DNA of 64,000 nucleotides, from NCBI RefSeq assembly GCF_001561995.1, contig NZ_LLWC01000008.1, forward strand, positions 1 through 64,000. The letters run 5' to 3'. The notes beneath the pieces are model-generated. The model was not told the origin of the DNA, searched no databases, and worked only from the letters and a program-made list of their open reading frames with translations. A program made the position numbers and the translations under genes. Shown here one piece after another: positions 30,778-39,693 of the stretch. Source of the stretch: Polycladidibacter hongkongensis (GTDB taxonomy: Bacteria; Pseudomonadota; Alphaproteobacteria; Rhizobiales; Stappiaceae). Each line of letters opens with the position of its first letter. Position 1 is the first letter of the stretch.

Positions 30778-32460
30778 ATGACACCGCCAAGTACAACAAA
30801 GCAGATTTTTGCAATAGAATACAAGGCAGAACGCGAGGAAGTGCTTAGCATGCTCCGCGCGCTCAGTGCCACATGCCGAGAGCTGCTGAGCTCTAAGCTT
30901 ATAGAAGAAGATAGTCGCCCGCAGCCGGAACTACTGGAGAAACACCAACACGCTCTCCATTCGCTAGCTTGGCTGGAAAGCTACATCACTTCTATCACTC
31001 AGCTGTGTGCACATGCAGATAGATTAGCCAACGCTGCATCAGATTATCTGCTTGAGGATCGGCTGATCCATATTGCACTTGCTGAATACCTAGCTCAGGT
31101 ATTCAGCGGTATCCCCATGAGCCAACTCGAGTACGCGCGCCTTACCGATCTAGGGCTCACGCCAGAGCAGATCTCCGAATACGAAACAAAGCCAGTAGAT
31201 GCTTTGATTGCGCTTGGCCAAACCGAAGCAGTTAGAGCTGAGGCTGCAACACGGCTGGAAAAACTGGGCAGCCCCATCATTCTGGGGGAGGACGCCCTAG
31301 ATGAGACACTCATCCAGTTCCGGGACGAGATGCAGCGCTTTTGCGAAGCCGAAGTTGTCCCATATGCGCACGAATGGCACCTCCAAAACGCGTATATCCC
31401 TGAGGAAACCATCAACAAGATGGCCAATCTCGGCGTTTTTGGCCTGACAATCCCCGAAGAATACGGCGGCCTAGGCCTTGGTAAATTGGCCATGTGCGTT
31501 GTCTCGGAAGAGTTGTCCCGCGGTTATCTTGGAGTAGGGTCTTTGGGTACTCGTTCAGAAATAGCTGCAGAGCTTATTCTAGCGGGTGGAACACCTGAGC
31601 AACGCGCAACGTGGTTGCCCAAGATCGCAAGCGGGAAAACATTGCCCTGCGCAGTTTTTACCGAGCCAAACACCGGCTCAGACCTCGCATCCCTGAAGAC
31701 GCGAGCCGAGCGAGACGGCAGCACCTACCACATATCTGGAGCTAAGACGTGGATCACCCACCCTGTCCGCGCAGATGTGATGACCCTTCTCGCCCGCACC
31801 AACCCGCAGGAAAAAGGCTATCGTGGGCTCTCGATGTTTCTCGCTGAAAAGCCTCGCGGTACGGACAGCAATCCTTTTCCAGCAGAAGGAATCGATGGCT
31901 CGGAAATAGAAGTTCTTGGTTATCGCGGCATGAAAGAATATGAAATCGGTTTCGATCGCTTTTCTGTTGACGCAAAAAACTTGCTGGGAGCAGCGGAGGG
32001 TCAGGGCTTTAAGCAGCTGATGACAACCTTTGAATCAGCGCGCATTCAAACGGCGGCTCGAGCTGTCGGGGTAACTCAGTCTGCCTTGGAGCAGGGGATG
32101 CGGTATGCCCAAGAGCGCAAGCAATTCGGCAAGCCGTTAGCAGCCTTCCCTCGCGTCGCAAACAAACTGGTTTTGATAGCCGCCGAGTTGCTGACAACCC
32201 GCCTCCTCACCTATCATGCAGCACAACAAAAGGATCAAGACATCCGTTGCGACGTGGAAGCTGGCATGGCTAAGCTATTGGCAGCCCGCGCTGCTTGGGC
32301 TGCTGCTGATTGTGCACTGCAAATCCATGGCGGCAACGGTTTTGCCCTAGAATACCCAATCTCACGTATTTTGTGCGATGCGCGTGTTCTATCTATTTTT
32401 GAAGGTGCCGCAGAGATTCAAGCGCAGATCATCGGCAAACGACTACTCGAATCCACTTGA
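30778..32460 (+). CDS. mcd: (2S)-methylsuccinyl-CoA dehydrogenase
   Basis: An acyl-CoA dehydrogenase of 560 residues, longer than usual (about 380) because of an N-terminal helical extension of about 155 residues. That architecture and motifs such as GSEIEVLGYRGMKEYEIGFD point to Mcd of the ethylmalonyl-CoA pathway, which converts methylsuccinyl-CoA to mesaconyl-CoA during growth on acetate or C1 units. The flavin-fold segment (AVFTEPNTGSDLASLKTRA) and the catalytic Glu in IFEGAAEIQ near the C-terminus are present. A generic long-form acyl-CoA dehydrogenase remains possible. An AGGA site precedes the ATG; a TTGCCG-N16-TATTTT pair at 30722-30749 may be its promoter. No other pathway gene is adjacent. 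Confidence 0.8.
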   Translation: MTPPSTTKQIFAIEYKAEREEVLSMLRALSATCRELLSSKLIEEDSRPQPELLEKHQHALHSLAWLESYITSITQLCAHADRLANAASDYLLEDRLIHIALAEYLAQVFSGIPMSQLEYARLTDLGLTPEQISEYETKPVDALIALGQTEAVRAEAATRLEKLGSPIILGEDALDETLIQFRDEMQRFCEAEVVPYAHEWHLQNAYIPEETINKMANLGVFGLTIPEEYGGLGLGKLAMCVVSEELSRGYLGVGSLGTRSEIAAELILAGGTPEQRATWLPKIASGKTLPCAVFTEPNTGSDLASLKTRAERDGSTYHISGAKTWITHPVRADVMTLLARTNPQEKGYRGLSMFLAEKPRGTDSNPFPAEGIDGSEIEVLGYRGMKEYEIGFDRFSVDAKNLLGAAEGQGFKQLMTTFESARIQTAARAVGVTQSALEQGMRYAQERKQFGKPLAAFPRVANKLVLIAAELLTTRLLTYHAAQQKDQDIRCDVEAGMAKLLAARAAWAAADCALQIHGGNGFALEYPISRILCDARVLSIFEGAAEIQAQIIGKRLLEST

Positions 32461-32596
32461 GATTCGTGGCTCCGTCATCAGCCACATATTTATTAGCATT
32501 TTAACTAGTTTAGTTAATTGCAATTCGCACAATACTTGTGATTGTTTTTATTTGCCTATTTTAAGTGTTTTATTCATACAATTATATTTGCCGGAT

Positions 32597-32636
32597 AAAA
32601 AAGGCTCAGTACTTTTGTGCTGAGCCTTTTTTTACT
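32597..32636 (+). terminator. Rho-independent terminator downstream of mcd
   Basis: A 10-bp stem GGCTCAGTAC/GTGCTGAGCC with a short T-rich loop, flanked by A and T runs. It is 140 bases behind the mcd stop. The stretch from 32461 to this hairpin is AT-rich and holds no gene that I can see. Confidence 0.9.
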
Positions 32637-32667
32637 TGCGCACACAACGTAATCGCTGTTTCATTTG

Positions 32668-32682
32668 TTAAAACTTAGTTAA
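32668..32682 (+). promoter_or_regulatory. CtrA-type box upstream of the small secreted protein
   Basis: The string TTAA-N7-TTAA matches the CtrA response-regulator consensus exactly. It ends 23 bases before the ATG at 32706. The stretch is very AT-rich, so chance occurrence is a real possibility; I searched only by eye. Confidence 0.4.
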
Positions 32683-32705
32683 AATTTTAATTAAATGGGG
32701 GAAAG

Positions 32706-33026
32706 ATGCGTATCGCGCTCTTGGCAGGAATGACAAGCATATGGCTAGCCCTTTCGCCTGGCGCGGCGTCAAGTTACGAACTTCTTGCTTGGGTCGTTCC
32801 TGAAGGCAATCTCAAACCATACGCTGTAAAAACCAGTGGCCTTGAGAGCATGCAGCCCAAAGCAACGAAACGGATGAGCCTAACTCCCATTGAAGCGCAC
32901 GGTAAATTACTGCCTTTTCCGGCAAAGTCTGGCGCGCTGCTACCCATTGAACTCAACCGGTCAATCAACCCCGGCTTAATCCCTTACCCAGTTAAAACCC
33001 ATGCCGCAAAAAACTATGAAATCTAA
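32706..33026 (+). CDS. Small secreted protein with three short repeats
   Basis: A 106-residue protein that I do not recognise. A strong GGGGGAAAG ribosome site precedes the ATG. Residues 1-23 form a Sec signal peptide (ending PGAASS). The mature part holds three copies of a degenerate motif of the form G-x-L-x-P-[Y/F]-x-x-K-[T/S], as in GNLKPYAVKTS, GKLLPFPAKSG and PGLIPYPVKTH. It is Pro- and Lys-rich with no cysteine, hence probably extended or disordered in the periplasm or outside. It stands alone between a terminator and the thpR gene, with a CtrA-like box upstream. The repeats and signal peptide make a real gene more likely than an accidental frame. Confidence 0.65.
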   Translation: MRIALLAGMTSIWLALSPGAASSYELLAWVVPEGNLKPYAVKTSGLESMQPKATKRMSLTPIEAHGKLLPFPAKSGALLPIELNRSINPGLIPYPVKTHAAKNYEI

Positions 33027-33089
33027 ACGGTATGACAAAGTTCCATCACTGAACCCAAACACGTGCTCCATCACCACCTAGAAAATATC

Positions 33090-33626
33090 TCACGCAGCTA
33101 ACGGAAATGCTTCCTCAACGAGATAGGGACCGCCACCAACACTACTACGTGCGGAAAACAGAACAAAACGCGCGGCAACAAAGGGGGCAATACGAAAGCC
33201 GCCATGTAGTTCAAGCCACTTGGCCACACTCGTGCTATCGGTATTGCGTAGCCGGGCCAAGGTTACATGTGGCGTGTATTTGCGTTTTTCAGCAGGTAGC
33301 CCCAGCCTCTGCAAAATACGCTCTTGCTCGCCCTGCATTTCGGCAAGGGCACTCGTTGGCTTCACGCGCGCCCAAACAGCATGCGGCTTTCCATTTCCAA
33401 ACGAGCCCAAGCCATCGAGCTCAACCGATATTTGTTGGCGTTGCACCCGGCCAAGCTCAAAACTGACCTCATCAGCCAATCGATCTTCAATATCTCCAAT
33501 AAATCTGAGGGTAATATGATAGCTCTCTGGATCAATCCATCTGGCACCGCGCAATCCCCCCTGAAGCAGAGAAAGCTGCAATGCTATAGATGAGGGGATT
33601 TCAAGGCCGGTGAAAAGTCTAGGCAT
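33090..33626 (-). CDS. thpR: RNA 2',3'-cyclic phosphodiesterase
   Basis: A 178-residue member of the 2H phosphoesterase superfamily (LigT/ThpR), which opens 2',3'-cyclic phosphates on RNA ends. Both HxTx motifs are present: HITL (about residue 42) and HVTL (about 120). The start is firm, with a GGAGG site five bases upstream. The cellular role in alphaproteobacteria is not established. Confidence 0.93.
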   Translation of the reverse strand: MPRLFTGLEIPSSIALQLSLLQGGLRGARWIDPESYHITLRFIGDIEDRLADEVSFELGRVQRQQISVELDGLGSFGNGKPHAVWARVKPTSALAEMQGEQERILQRLGLPAEKRKYTPHVTLARLRNTDSTSVAKWLELHGGFRIAPFVAARFVLFSARSSVGGGPYLVEEAFPLAA

Positions 33627-33778
33627 GGCTCCCTCCGCAATCGCAGATACAAGTAAGTGTGTTCATGTTTTTAAGGAGTGCACAAGCCATTATTTTTCTC
33701 CTTAAGCTTAGAGGGAGCAAAGCTGCGAAGGTCGTTATCGGCGGGTAAACGGCGCAATCCAGCAGCACCCGAATAACT

Positions 33779-34414
33779 TTATTGTGATAATGAGCGGGAA
33801 AACGCTTCAATCTGCGGCAACATCCGCTCCACGATCACAGCCACACCCTCTCCGGTGGGGTGCATCCCATCCCCAAGATTAAGCTTGGCATCCGTCGCAA
33901 CGCCTTCAAGAAAGAAGGGATAGAGCGGTAAATCGTAGGTCTTTGCCAAGTCACTATACATGCTGTCAAAGGCATCAACGTACTCAGCGCCCATATTGCG
34001 CGGCGCCATCATGCCAACGAGAAATACCTTGATACCGCGCCCCCGCAGCGCATTGATCATTTTCTCAAGGTTTACCTTGGCTGCGCGTGGATCAAGCCCT
34101 CGCAGCGCATCATTGGCTCCCAGCGCCAGAATCACGCCATCCGTGCCATCAGCGACAGACCAATCAAGCCGCGCCAATCCAGCTGCCGTTGTATCACCGG
34201 ACACACCGGCATTGATGATCGTAACCTCAAGCCCTTTCACATGTAACGCCTTTTCCAGCTGAACAGGAAAAGCATCCTCGGCAGGCAATTGATACCCAGC
34301 AGTGAGGCTATCACCAAAGGCAACAATCCGAACAGGTTCCGCAACCGCGGGAAGAGCGCTTGCCATCATAAGCCCCGCAGCCACAATCAAAGCACCTATA
34401 TTTCCCTGCCACAT
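33779..34414 (-). CDS. tesA: Periplasmic SGNH/GDSL arylesterase (TesA-like)
   Basis: A 211-residue lysophospholipase/thioesterase-like enzyme. A signal peptide (about 1-25, ending ALPAVA) sends it to the periplasm. The four SGNH blocks are present: GDSLTAGYQ with the nucleophilic Ser, a Gly in block II, GANDALRG, and GMHPTGEG with the Asp/His pair. I chose the ATG at 34414 behind AAGGGA; longer in-frame starts exist. It is divergent from the ybbA-ybbP-type ABC genes, the same layout as E. coli tesA/ybbAP, which strengthens the assignment. Confidence 0.9.
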   Translation of the reverse strand: MWQGNIGALIVAAGLMMASALPAVAEPVRIVAFGDSLTAGYQLPAEDAFPVQLEKALHVKGLEVTIINAGVSGDTTAAGLARLDWSVADGTDGVILALGANDALRGLDPRAAKVNLEKMINALRGRGIKVFLVGMMAPRNMGAEYVDAFDSMYSDLAKTYDLPLYPFFLEGVATDAKLNLGDGMHPTGEGVAVIVERMLPQIEAFSRSLSQ

Positions 34415-34582
34415 ATCTATATCCCTTCGCCCAATCTTGCGTGTAACCATCCAGGCGCAATACCCATCCAAAATGAAATTATGCCTTGCTCTGGAAATAT
34501 AGGAGTCGTTTTCCCATATGCTAGCAGTAACAAGCTTAAGTAAAACAATACTCCAACAAACCTATTGAAAAAGGACAGGGGC

Positions 34583-35299
34583 ATGAGCCGTTCCACCCCA
34601 TCACAGCCCATTATCTCATTAGACACTGTAGATCTATCGCTTGGCCAAGGTGCTGGCCGTGTTCACATCCTGAAGGGCATTTCCCTTGCAGTTCAAAAAG
34701 GTGAATCTGTCGGCCTTATCGGCCCCTCCGGCTCAGGCAAATCAACACTTCTTATGGTTATGGCGGGCCTTGAAAAAGCTGATACCGGTACTGTGAATGT
34801 CCTTGAAGAAAACCTGACAGCCTTAAGTGAAGACAAGCTCGCGCAGTTTCGCGGCCAAAACCTCGGTATTATCTTCCAGTCCTTCCACTTGATACCCAAT
34901 ATGACAGCGTTGGAAAACACTGCTGTTCCGCTTGAGCTGGCAGGTGCGAGCAATGCCTTTGATAAAGCGCGAAAAGAGCTGGAGGCAGTAGGCCTTGGCC
35001 ATCGGCTGCACCATTACCCAGCCCAACTCTCTGGCGGAGAGCAGCAACGCGTTGCCGTTGCCCGTGCGCTTGTCAGCGATCCCGCCGTTCTTATCGCTGA
35101 TGAGCCAACAGGCAATCTCGATGAGGCCACCGGCAATCAAATCAAGGATCTCATGTTTAAGGCGCAAAAAGAGCGCGGCACCACGCTGGTTCTCGTCACC
35201 CACGACCCAGCCCTTGCCCAGCGCTGCGACAGGCAAATTTCCCTGCGATCTGGTGTGATCGAGCAACAAACCCAACTCGTTGCGGAGGCCGGTGAATGA
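34583..35299 (+). CDS. ABC transporter ATP-binding protein (YbbA/LolD-like)
   Basis: A 238-residue ATPase of the MacB/LolD subfamily. Walker A is GPSGSGKST (about 51-59), the Q-loop FQSFHL, the signature LSGGEQQR and Walker [11 protein letters not shown]. An ATG at 34583 is preferred over an upstream TTG. Its stop overlaps the permease start by four bases (ATGA), indicating translational coupling. Together with the permease it forms a YbbAP-type mechanotransmission complex that may feed lipid substrates to the divergent TesA (inference from E. coli). Confidence 0.93.
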   Translation: MSRSTPSQPIISLDTVDLSLGQGAGRVHILKGISLAVQKGESVGLIGPSGSGKSTLLMVMAGLEKADTGTVNVLEENLTALSEDKLAQFRGQNLGIIFQSFHLIPNMTALENTAVPLELAGASNAFDKARKELEAVGLGHRLHHYPAQLSGGEQQRVAVARALVSDPAVLIADEPTGNLDEATGNQIKDLMFKAQKERGTTLVLVTHDPALAQRCDRQISLRSGVIEQQTQLVAEAGE

Positions 35300-37878
35300 G
35301 CACGACCAGCCTAGGCGCCGCGAGTAGCCGCCAAAATTGTTTCGCCCTTGCCGCACGATTCGCCCTGCGGGAAATGCGCGGAGGCCTGCGCGGCTTTTAC
35401 GTCTTTATCGCCTGTATTGCCCTCGGAGTGGCCGCAATCACCGGCGTGCAATCCTTCTCTAGCGCCCTCACCACAGGCATCGAAGCGCAAGGGCAAGAAA
35501 TCCTCGGTGGCGATGCGGCCTTTTCGCTCATTCACCGGGAAGCAACAGAGCAGCAACAAAAGCTCTTAACCCAGTATGGCAATGTTTCCCACGCAGCCAC
35601 GATGCGCGCTATGGCCCGCGAGCCACAAAGCAGCGCTCAAACTCTTGTAGAAATCAAAGCAGTAGATAGCGCTTACCCACTTTATGGCGCAGTGGCTTCA
35701 ACCCCTCAGCTCGCGCCAGCGGCTCTGTCCTCCCCCGCGCAAGATGGCTTCTACCCGGCATTGGTTGAGCCAGCTCTTCTTGAGCGTTTAAACATCTCTG
35801 TCGGGCAATACCTGAACCTTGGCCAAGCCACACTGCGCGTTGCAGCCGTGCTGGACAGCGAACCGGATAAACTCGGCAGTGGCATGACCTTTGGTCCTCG
35901 TGTCCTCATCTCGCAAGAAGCACTGGCACAAACCGGCCTCATGCAACCGGGAAGCTTAGTCACGCACCACTACCGCGTAAGACTTCCAGGAGAAGCAGGT
36001 ACTGATGCAATCGCACAGCTAACCAATGCGGCCAAAGAACAGTTCCCCGATGCAGGCTGGCGGATTCGCTCGCGCACGCAGGCAGCGCCTTCGCTGCAAA
36101 ACAACATTACGCGCTTTGCTCAGTTTCTTAGCCTCGTCGGTATCACAGCGTTGATTGTTGGCGGTGTTGGAGTTGCAGGCGCTGTACGCAGTTATCTGGG
36201 CACCAAACGCGAAACCATTGCAGCGCTTAAATGCCTCGGCGCCAGCGGCGACTTCGTGTTTCGCCTCTACCTGCTGCAAATCATAGTCATCGCCAGTCTG
36301 GGCATCGTGCTGGGCCTCATTGCCGGTGCCATACTTCCAGTAATCGCACTTGCACTTCTCGGGTCTGTACTCCCCTTCGAGGCAAGCGCTACATTCTACC
36401 TCTCTGATATGGCCCTCGGCGCTGTTTTCGGTTTACTCACCGCGACAGCTTTTGCTCTATGGCCACTTGGCCGGGCCCATGATGTGCCGCCAACAGTTTT
36501 GTTCCGCGATGATTTCAGCAGTCGCAATCGCCGCCCCCATCGCCGTTATCTAATTGCCGCTTGGCTCACCATCGCCCTGCTAGCCACCCTCGCGGTCGTC
36601 ATGTCTTACGATCAGCGCATTGCGGTGCTTTATGTTGCGGCCTGTGCTGGCGTGTATCTGCTTCTCATGTTGGTCGCTCGCCTCATAATGGCAACAGCGC
36701 GGCGGGTTACCAAGCTTAAGTCAACCGAATGGCGCCTCGCAGTGGGGAACATTCACCGGCCCGGCGCGCTAACACAATCTGTGATTCTGTCACTCGGCCT
36801 TGGCCTGTCTTTGCTCGTTGCTTTGGCCCTCATTGATGGCAATCTACGCAACACGCTACAGCAAACCGCAGAAGGCGAAGCGCCCAGCTTCTTTTTCCTT
36901 GATGTACAGAATTACGAGAAAGATGCCTTCGATGCTTTGCTGGCCGAACAAGCTCCAGACGCAAAAGTACAAAGCGCCCCCATGCTTCGTGGCCGCATCA
37001 CCAAACTGGCAGGCACCCCAACCGAAGAACTGAACCCACCCGCCGATGCAGCTTGGGTTTTACGCGGTGACCGCGGCATAACCTACGCAGCAAAACTCCC
37101 GGAAAACTCCGAGCTGACCTCCGGCGAATGGTGGTCAGAGAACGACTCAGGCGAACCGCTGGTTTCCTTTGACGACGAGCTGGCCGGGCTATTGGGTGTC
37201 AAGATCGGTGATATGGTGACGATCAACGTCCTTGGACGCCAGATGAGCGCGCGCATCGCCAATACCCGTACGGTGAAATGGGAGAGCATGGCCATCAACT
37301 TTGTTATGGTTTTCTCACCCAACACGTTTGCAGGTGCACCACACACCCACTTAACAACAGTGGCTTGGCCACAGCAAAGCACTTTGGAACAGGAAATTGC
37401 ACTGCAATCAAAAGTGGTTGACGCCTTCCCAACGGTGACCGCAATCCGCGTAAAAGACGCAATTACCCAAGTGAACGAGCTTATTGGCCAGCTTGCTTGG
37501 GGTATTCGCGGCGCTTCTTCCATCACATTGATTGCCAGTGTGCTGGTGCTGGCTGGCGCCTTGGCCGCGGGCCACCAAAGCCGCATCTACGATGCCGTAA
37601 TCCTGAAAACCCTCGGCGCCACCCGCGGACGCCTTATCCATGCCTACATTATCGAGTACGCCCTGTTGGGTCTGGCAGCTGCAGTTTTCTCGTTGATAGC
37701 CGGAGGAATTGCAGCGTGGTTTGTGATGGTGCACGTCATGGACGGGTCGTTTACCTTCCTGCCGATAACCGCCCTTGCCGCAACTATCGCCGCCCTTTTG
37801 CTCACGATAGGCTTTGGCCTTGTTGGCACATGGCAGGTTCTTGGCAAAAAACCAGCGCCCAACCTGCGAAGCAACTAG
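35296..37878 (+). CDS. FtsX-like ABC permease (YbbP-like)
   Basis: A large inner-membrane permease of 860 residues. The layout is typical of YbbP: one N-terminal transmembrane helix (about 35-55), a periplasmic domain, three helices around residues 280-400, a second cluster around 410-450 and 490-510, another large periplasmic domain (about 520-720), and a final FtsX cluster at about 740-855. It has no ATP-binding site of its own and uses the preceding ATPase. The substrate is unproven; extraction of hydrophobic molecules from the membrane is suggested for YbbAP-TesA. Confidence 0.92.
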   Translation: MSTTSLGAASSRQNCFALAARFALREMRGGLRGFYVFIACIALGVAAITGVQSFSSALTTGIEAQGQEILGGDAAFSLIHREATEQQQKLLTQYGNVSHAATMRAMAREPQSSAQTLVEIKAVDSAYPLYGAVASTPQLAPAALSSPAQDGFYPALVEPALLERLNISVGQYLNLGQATLRVAAVLDSEPDKLGSGMTFGPRVLISQEALAQTGLMQPGSLVTHHYRVRLPGEAGTDAIAQLTNAAKEQFPDAGWRIRSRTQAAPSLQNNITRFAQFLSLVGITALIVGGVGVAGAVRSYLGTKRETIAALKCLGASGDFVFRLYLLQIIVIASLGIVLGLIAGAILPVIALALLGSVLPFEASATFYLSDMALGAVFGLLTATAFALWPLGRAHDVPPTVLFRDDFSSRNRRPHRRYLIAAWLTIALLATLAVVMSYDQRIAVLYVAACAGVYLLLMLVARLIMATARRVTKLKSTEWRLAVGNIHRPGALTQSVILSLGLGLSLLVALALIDGNLRNTLQQTAEGEAPSFFFLDVQNYEKDAFDALLAEQAPDAKVQSAPMLRGRITKLAGTPTEELNPPADAAWVLRGDRGITYAAKLPENSELTSGEWWSENDSGEPLVSFDDELAGLLGVKIGDMVTINVLGRQMSARIANTRTVKWESMAINFVMVFSPNTFAGAPHTHLTTVAWPQQSTLEQEIALQSKVVDAFPTVTAIRVKDAITQVNELIGQLAWGIRGASSITLIASVLVLAGALAAGHQSRIYDAVILKTLGATRGRLIHAYIIEYALLGLAAAVFSLIAGGIAAWFVMVHVMDGSFTFLPITALAATIAALLLTIGFGLVGTWQVLGKKPAPNLRSN

Positions 37879-37891
37879 CAAAGTGTTAAAC

Positions 37892-37911
37892 ACCTGCGCA
37901 TATACGCAGGT
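37892..37911. repeat. Perfect inverted repeat downstream of the permease gene
   Basis: ACCTGCG-CATATA-CGCAGGT, a 7-bp stem with a 6-base loop, 14 bases after the permease stop. No T-run follows on either strand, so it is a weak terminator or a protein-binding site. Confidence 0.5.
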
Positions 37912-37934
37912 TAAAAATAGGAAACTGGGCCCTT

Positions 37935-37965
37935 GTTAAATCTGGCGTTTGTGCCCATATTTAAC
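37935..37965. repeat. GTTAAAT inverted repeat upstream of the Bax-inhibitor-like gene
   Basis: GTTAAAT and ATTTAAC form a perfect 7-bp dyad with a 17-base spacer, ending 58 bases before the ATG at 38024. Spacing suits an operator, but no regulator can be named. Confidence 0.35.
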
Positions 37966-38023
37966 ACCAGTTCGCAAATAGCGGCGCCAACCTTGCCGCT
38001 ATCAACCAAAGAGAGGGTGAATT

Positions 38024-38779
38024 ATGTCGGGCTTCGACCACAATTCCGCACAGCAGTACGGTATGGCCGGTGCTGGCACTCGCGCCGCAGAATTTGATGC
38101 CGGTTTGCGCGCCTACATGTTGCGCGTTTACAATTTCATGGCCATGGGCCTTGTTATTACCGGCGTTGTAGCAATCGCCGCATTCAATATGGCTGTCGAC
38201 ACCAGCGCCGGTCAGTTAACCGAGTTTGGCGCTCTGCTTTACACCAGCCCGCTGAAATGGGTGGTAATGCTTGCTCCGCTTGGCATGGTTTTCCTGCTTA
38301 GCGCCCGCGTGCACAAAATGTCAGTGTCTGGTGCTCAAACCGCATTCTGGGTGTTCGCCGCTCTGATGGGCCTTTCGCTCTCCTCGATTTTCCTTGTCTA
38401 CACAGGTAATTCGATCGCTCGCGTCTTCTTCATTACCGCAGCTTCTTTCGGCGGCTTGAGCCTGTTCGGCTACACCACCAAGAAAGATCTCTCCGCTTGG
38501 GGTTCTTTCTTGTTCATGGGCCTTATCGGCATCATCATCGCATCACTGGTAAACTTGTTCCTTGCGTCTTCCGCAGTGCAATTTGCCATCTCTGTCGTTG
38601 GTGTACTGGTGTTTGCTGGCCTCACCGCCTACGACACCCAGCGCATCAAAGAGATGTACGCTGCTGTCGATAGCTCAGACGTTGCTGGCAAAAAAGCAAT
38701 CATGGGCGCTTTGACCCTGTATCTGGACTTCATCAACCTGTTCATGATGCTGCTGTCGCTGTTCGGCAACCGCGACTAA
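38024..38779 (+). CDS. Bax inhibitor-1/YccA family membrane protein
   Basis: A 251-residue inner-membrane protein with seven hydrophobic helices (starting at about residues 36, 75, 105, 130, 160, 185 and 225), belonging to the BI-1/YccA/YetJ family. Members act as pH-sensitive calcium leak channels (YetJ) or interact with the FtsH protease (YccA). The C-terminal part carries the family motif TAYDTQRIKEMY. AGAGAGGGTG precedes the ATG. It is monocistronic with a strong terminator. Confidence 0.93.
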   Translation: MSGFDHNSAQQYGMAGAGTRAAEFDAGLRAYMLRVYNFMAMGLVITGVVAIAAFNMAVDTSAGQLTEFGALLYTSPLKWVVMLAPLGMVFLLSARVHKMSVSGAQTAFWVFAALMGLSLSSIFLVYTGNSIARVFFITAASFGGLSLFGYTTKKDLSAWGSFLFMGLIGIIIASLVNLFLASSAVQFAISVVGVLVFAGLTAYDTQRIKEMYAAVDSSDVAGKKAIMGALTLYLDFINLFMMLLSLFGNRD

Positions 38780-38802
38780 GCCAAGTAAAACCTGATTACG
38801 TG

Positions 38803-38836
38803 AAAACGCGGGGCTTCGGCCTCGCGTTTTTTTATT
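38803..38836 (+). terminator. Rho-independent terminator with UUCG loop
   Basis: Stem AAAACGCGGGGC/GCCTCGCGTTTT closed by a TTCG tetraloop, then a T-run, 23 bases behind the Bax-inhibitor-like gene. Confidence 0.92.
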
Positions 38837-38854
38837 TGCCGAATTACAGCAACT

Positions 38855-39238
38855 TCAATCCACCAGACGCAAGTGCTTCTTCCGCTCAAATACCTTCAGC
38901 ACTGTCTCTAGATCTTGCCCACGCTTCAGCACCTGCCCATCAGCAGCGACCACACGATATGCCCCCTGCTTGCGCGCAAGCCGCGGATCCTTTTCGACGC
39001 GATAAAGTGGCAACTCGCGAGAATGCCGATAGATAGAAAACACGGCCACATGCCGCCCATGGTCAATCGCATAGTCTCGCCAATCACCACTAGCCACAAA
39101 ACGCCCATAGACCCGCAAGATCAAATCCAGTTCACGCCGGTGAAAACTAATCAGCGCCACGGGGCTGTTGTTGTTGCTGGCAGGTGAGAACTTCGGCTTC
39201 CCCAGCCCGTGCAACGCCGTATCATCTCCATCGCTCAT
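38855..39238 (-). CDS. DUF2794 domain-containing protein
   Basis: A 127-residue alphaproteobacterial protein of unknown function. The conserved core starts at ISFHRRELDLILRVYGRFVA (about 25-45) and continues through GDWRDYAIDHG and the C-terminal LETVLKVFERKKHLRLV. I use the ATG at 39238 because it has a strong GAGGAGG ribosome site; a frame 19 codons longer lacks one. It is cytosolic with no visible catalytic motif. Confidence 0.88.
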   Translation of the reverse strand: MSDGDDTALHGLGKPKFSPASNNNSPVALISFHRRELDLILRVYGRFVASGDWRDYAIDHGRHVAVFSIYRHSRELPLYRVEKDPRLARKQGAYRVVAADGQVLKRGQDLETVLKVFERKKHLRLVD

Positions 39239-39693
39239 AGGCCCTCCTCGCCAGCTGTCTTGTGGCTGTTTGCCAAAACGCTTTTCCCAAAGCACTTATC
39301 ATTGTTAGTTGGCTTACACCCATTGTGGGGCATGCGATTAGCGCTGGCAACTCTGAGGTTTTTAGTCGTTTTCCCCACCTCCCGAAAACACCGCAAACTA
39401 TCTTGTTTGTGCCACAATTTTACCGTGTGCCGGCCACACCGCATTGGCATTGTTTCTTTGTTGCCCAGAAGGCTCGGTTTTGCTGGTGGTCTGATTGTTT
39501 TTCCCCTACCCAAGTCTAGACCCTCATACCGCAAAGCCGAGCCACTTCCCTCCTTCATAACATGACGCACCCTAAGTCCTTTACCTTAGTCGAACAGCTA
39601 AGACACCAACTGCGGCCTCATCCGACTTTTGCTCTTGAAACTCATTCTAGGTCCTGTAATACAAACTCCGAAAGAACTCGGAGAGCCCAATTA
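39239..39693. other. Intergenic region upstream of ppa
   Basis: About 455 bases between the divergent DUF2794 and ppa genes. No credible gene is seen. It contains the predicted ppa promoter near its right end, a CTCCG/CGGAG hairpin at about 39667-39684 that brings the ppa ribosome site close to a stem, and a CTAAG/CTTAG inverted repeat near 39572-39590. An untranslated RNA cannot be excluded. Confidence 0.4.
39635..39662 (+). promoter_or_regulatory. Predicted promoter of ppa
   Basis: TTGAAA (39635-39640) and TAATAC (39657-39662) with 16-base spacing, about 30 bases before the ppa start codon. Pattern match only. Confidence 0.5.
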
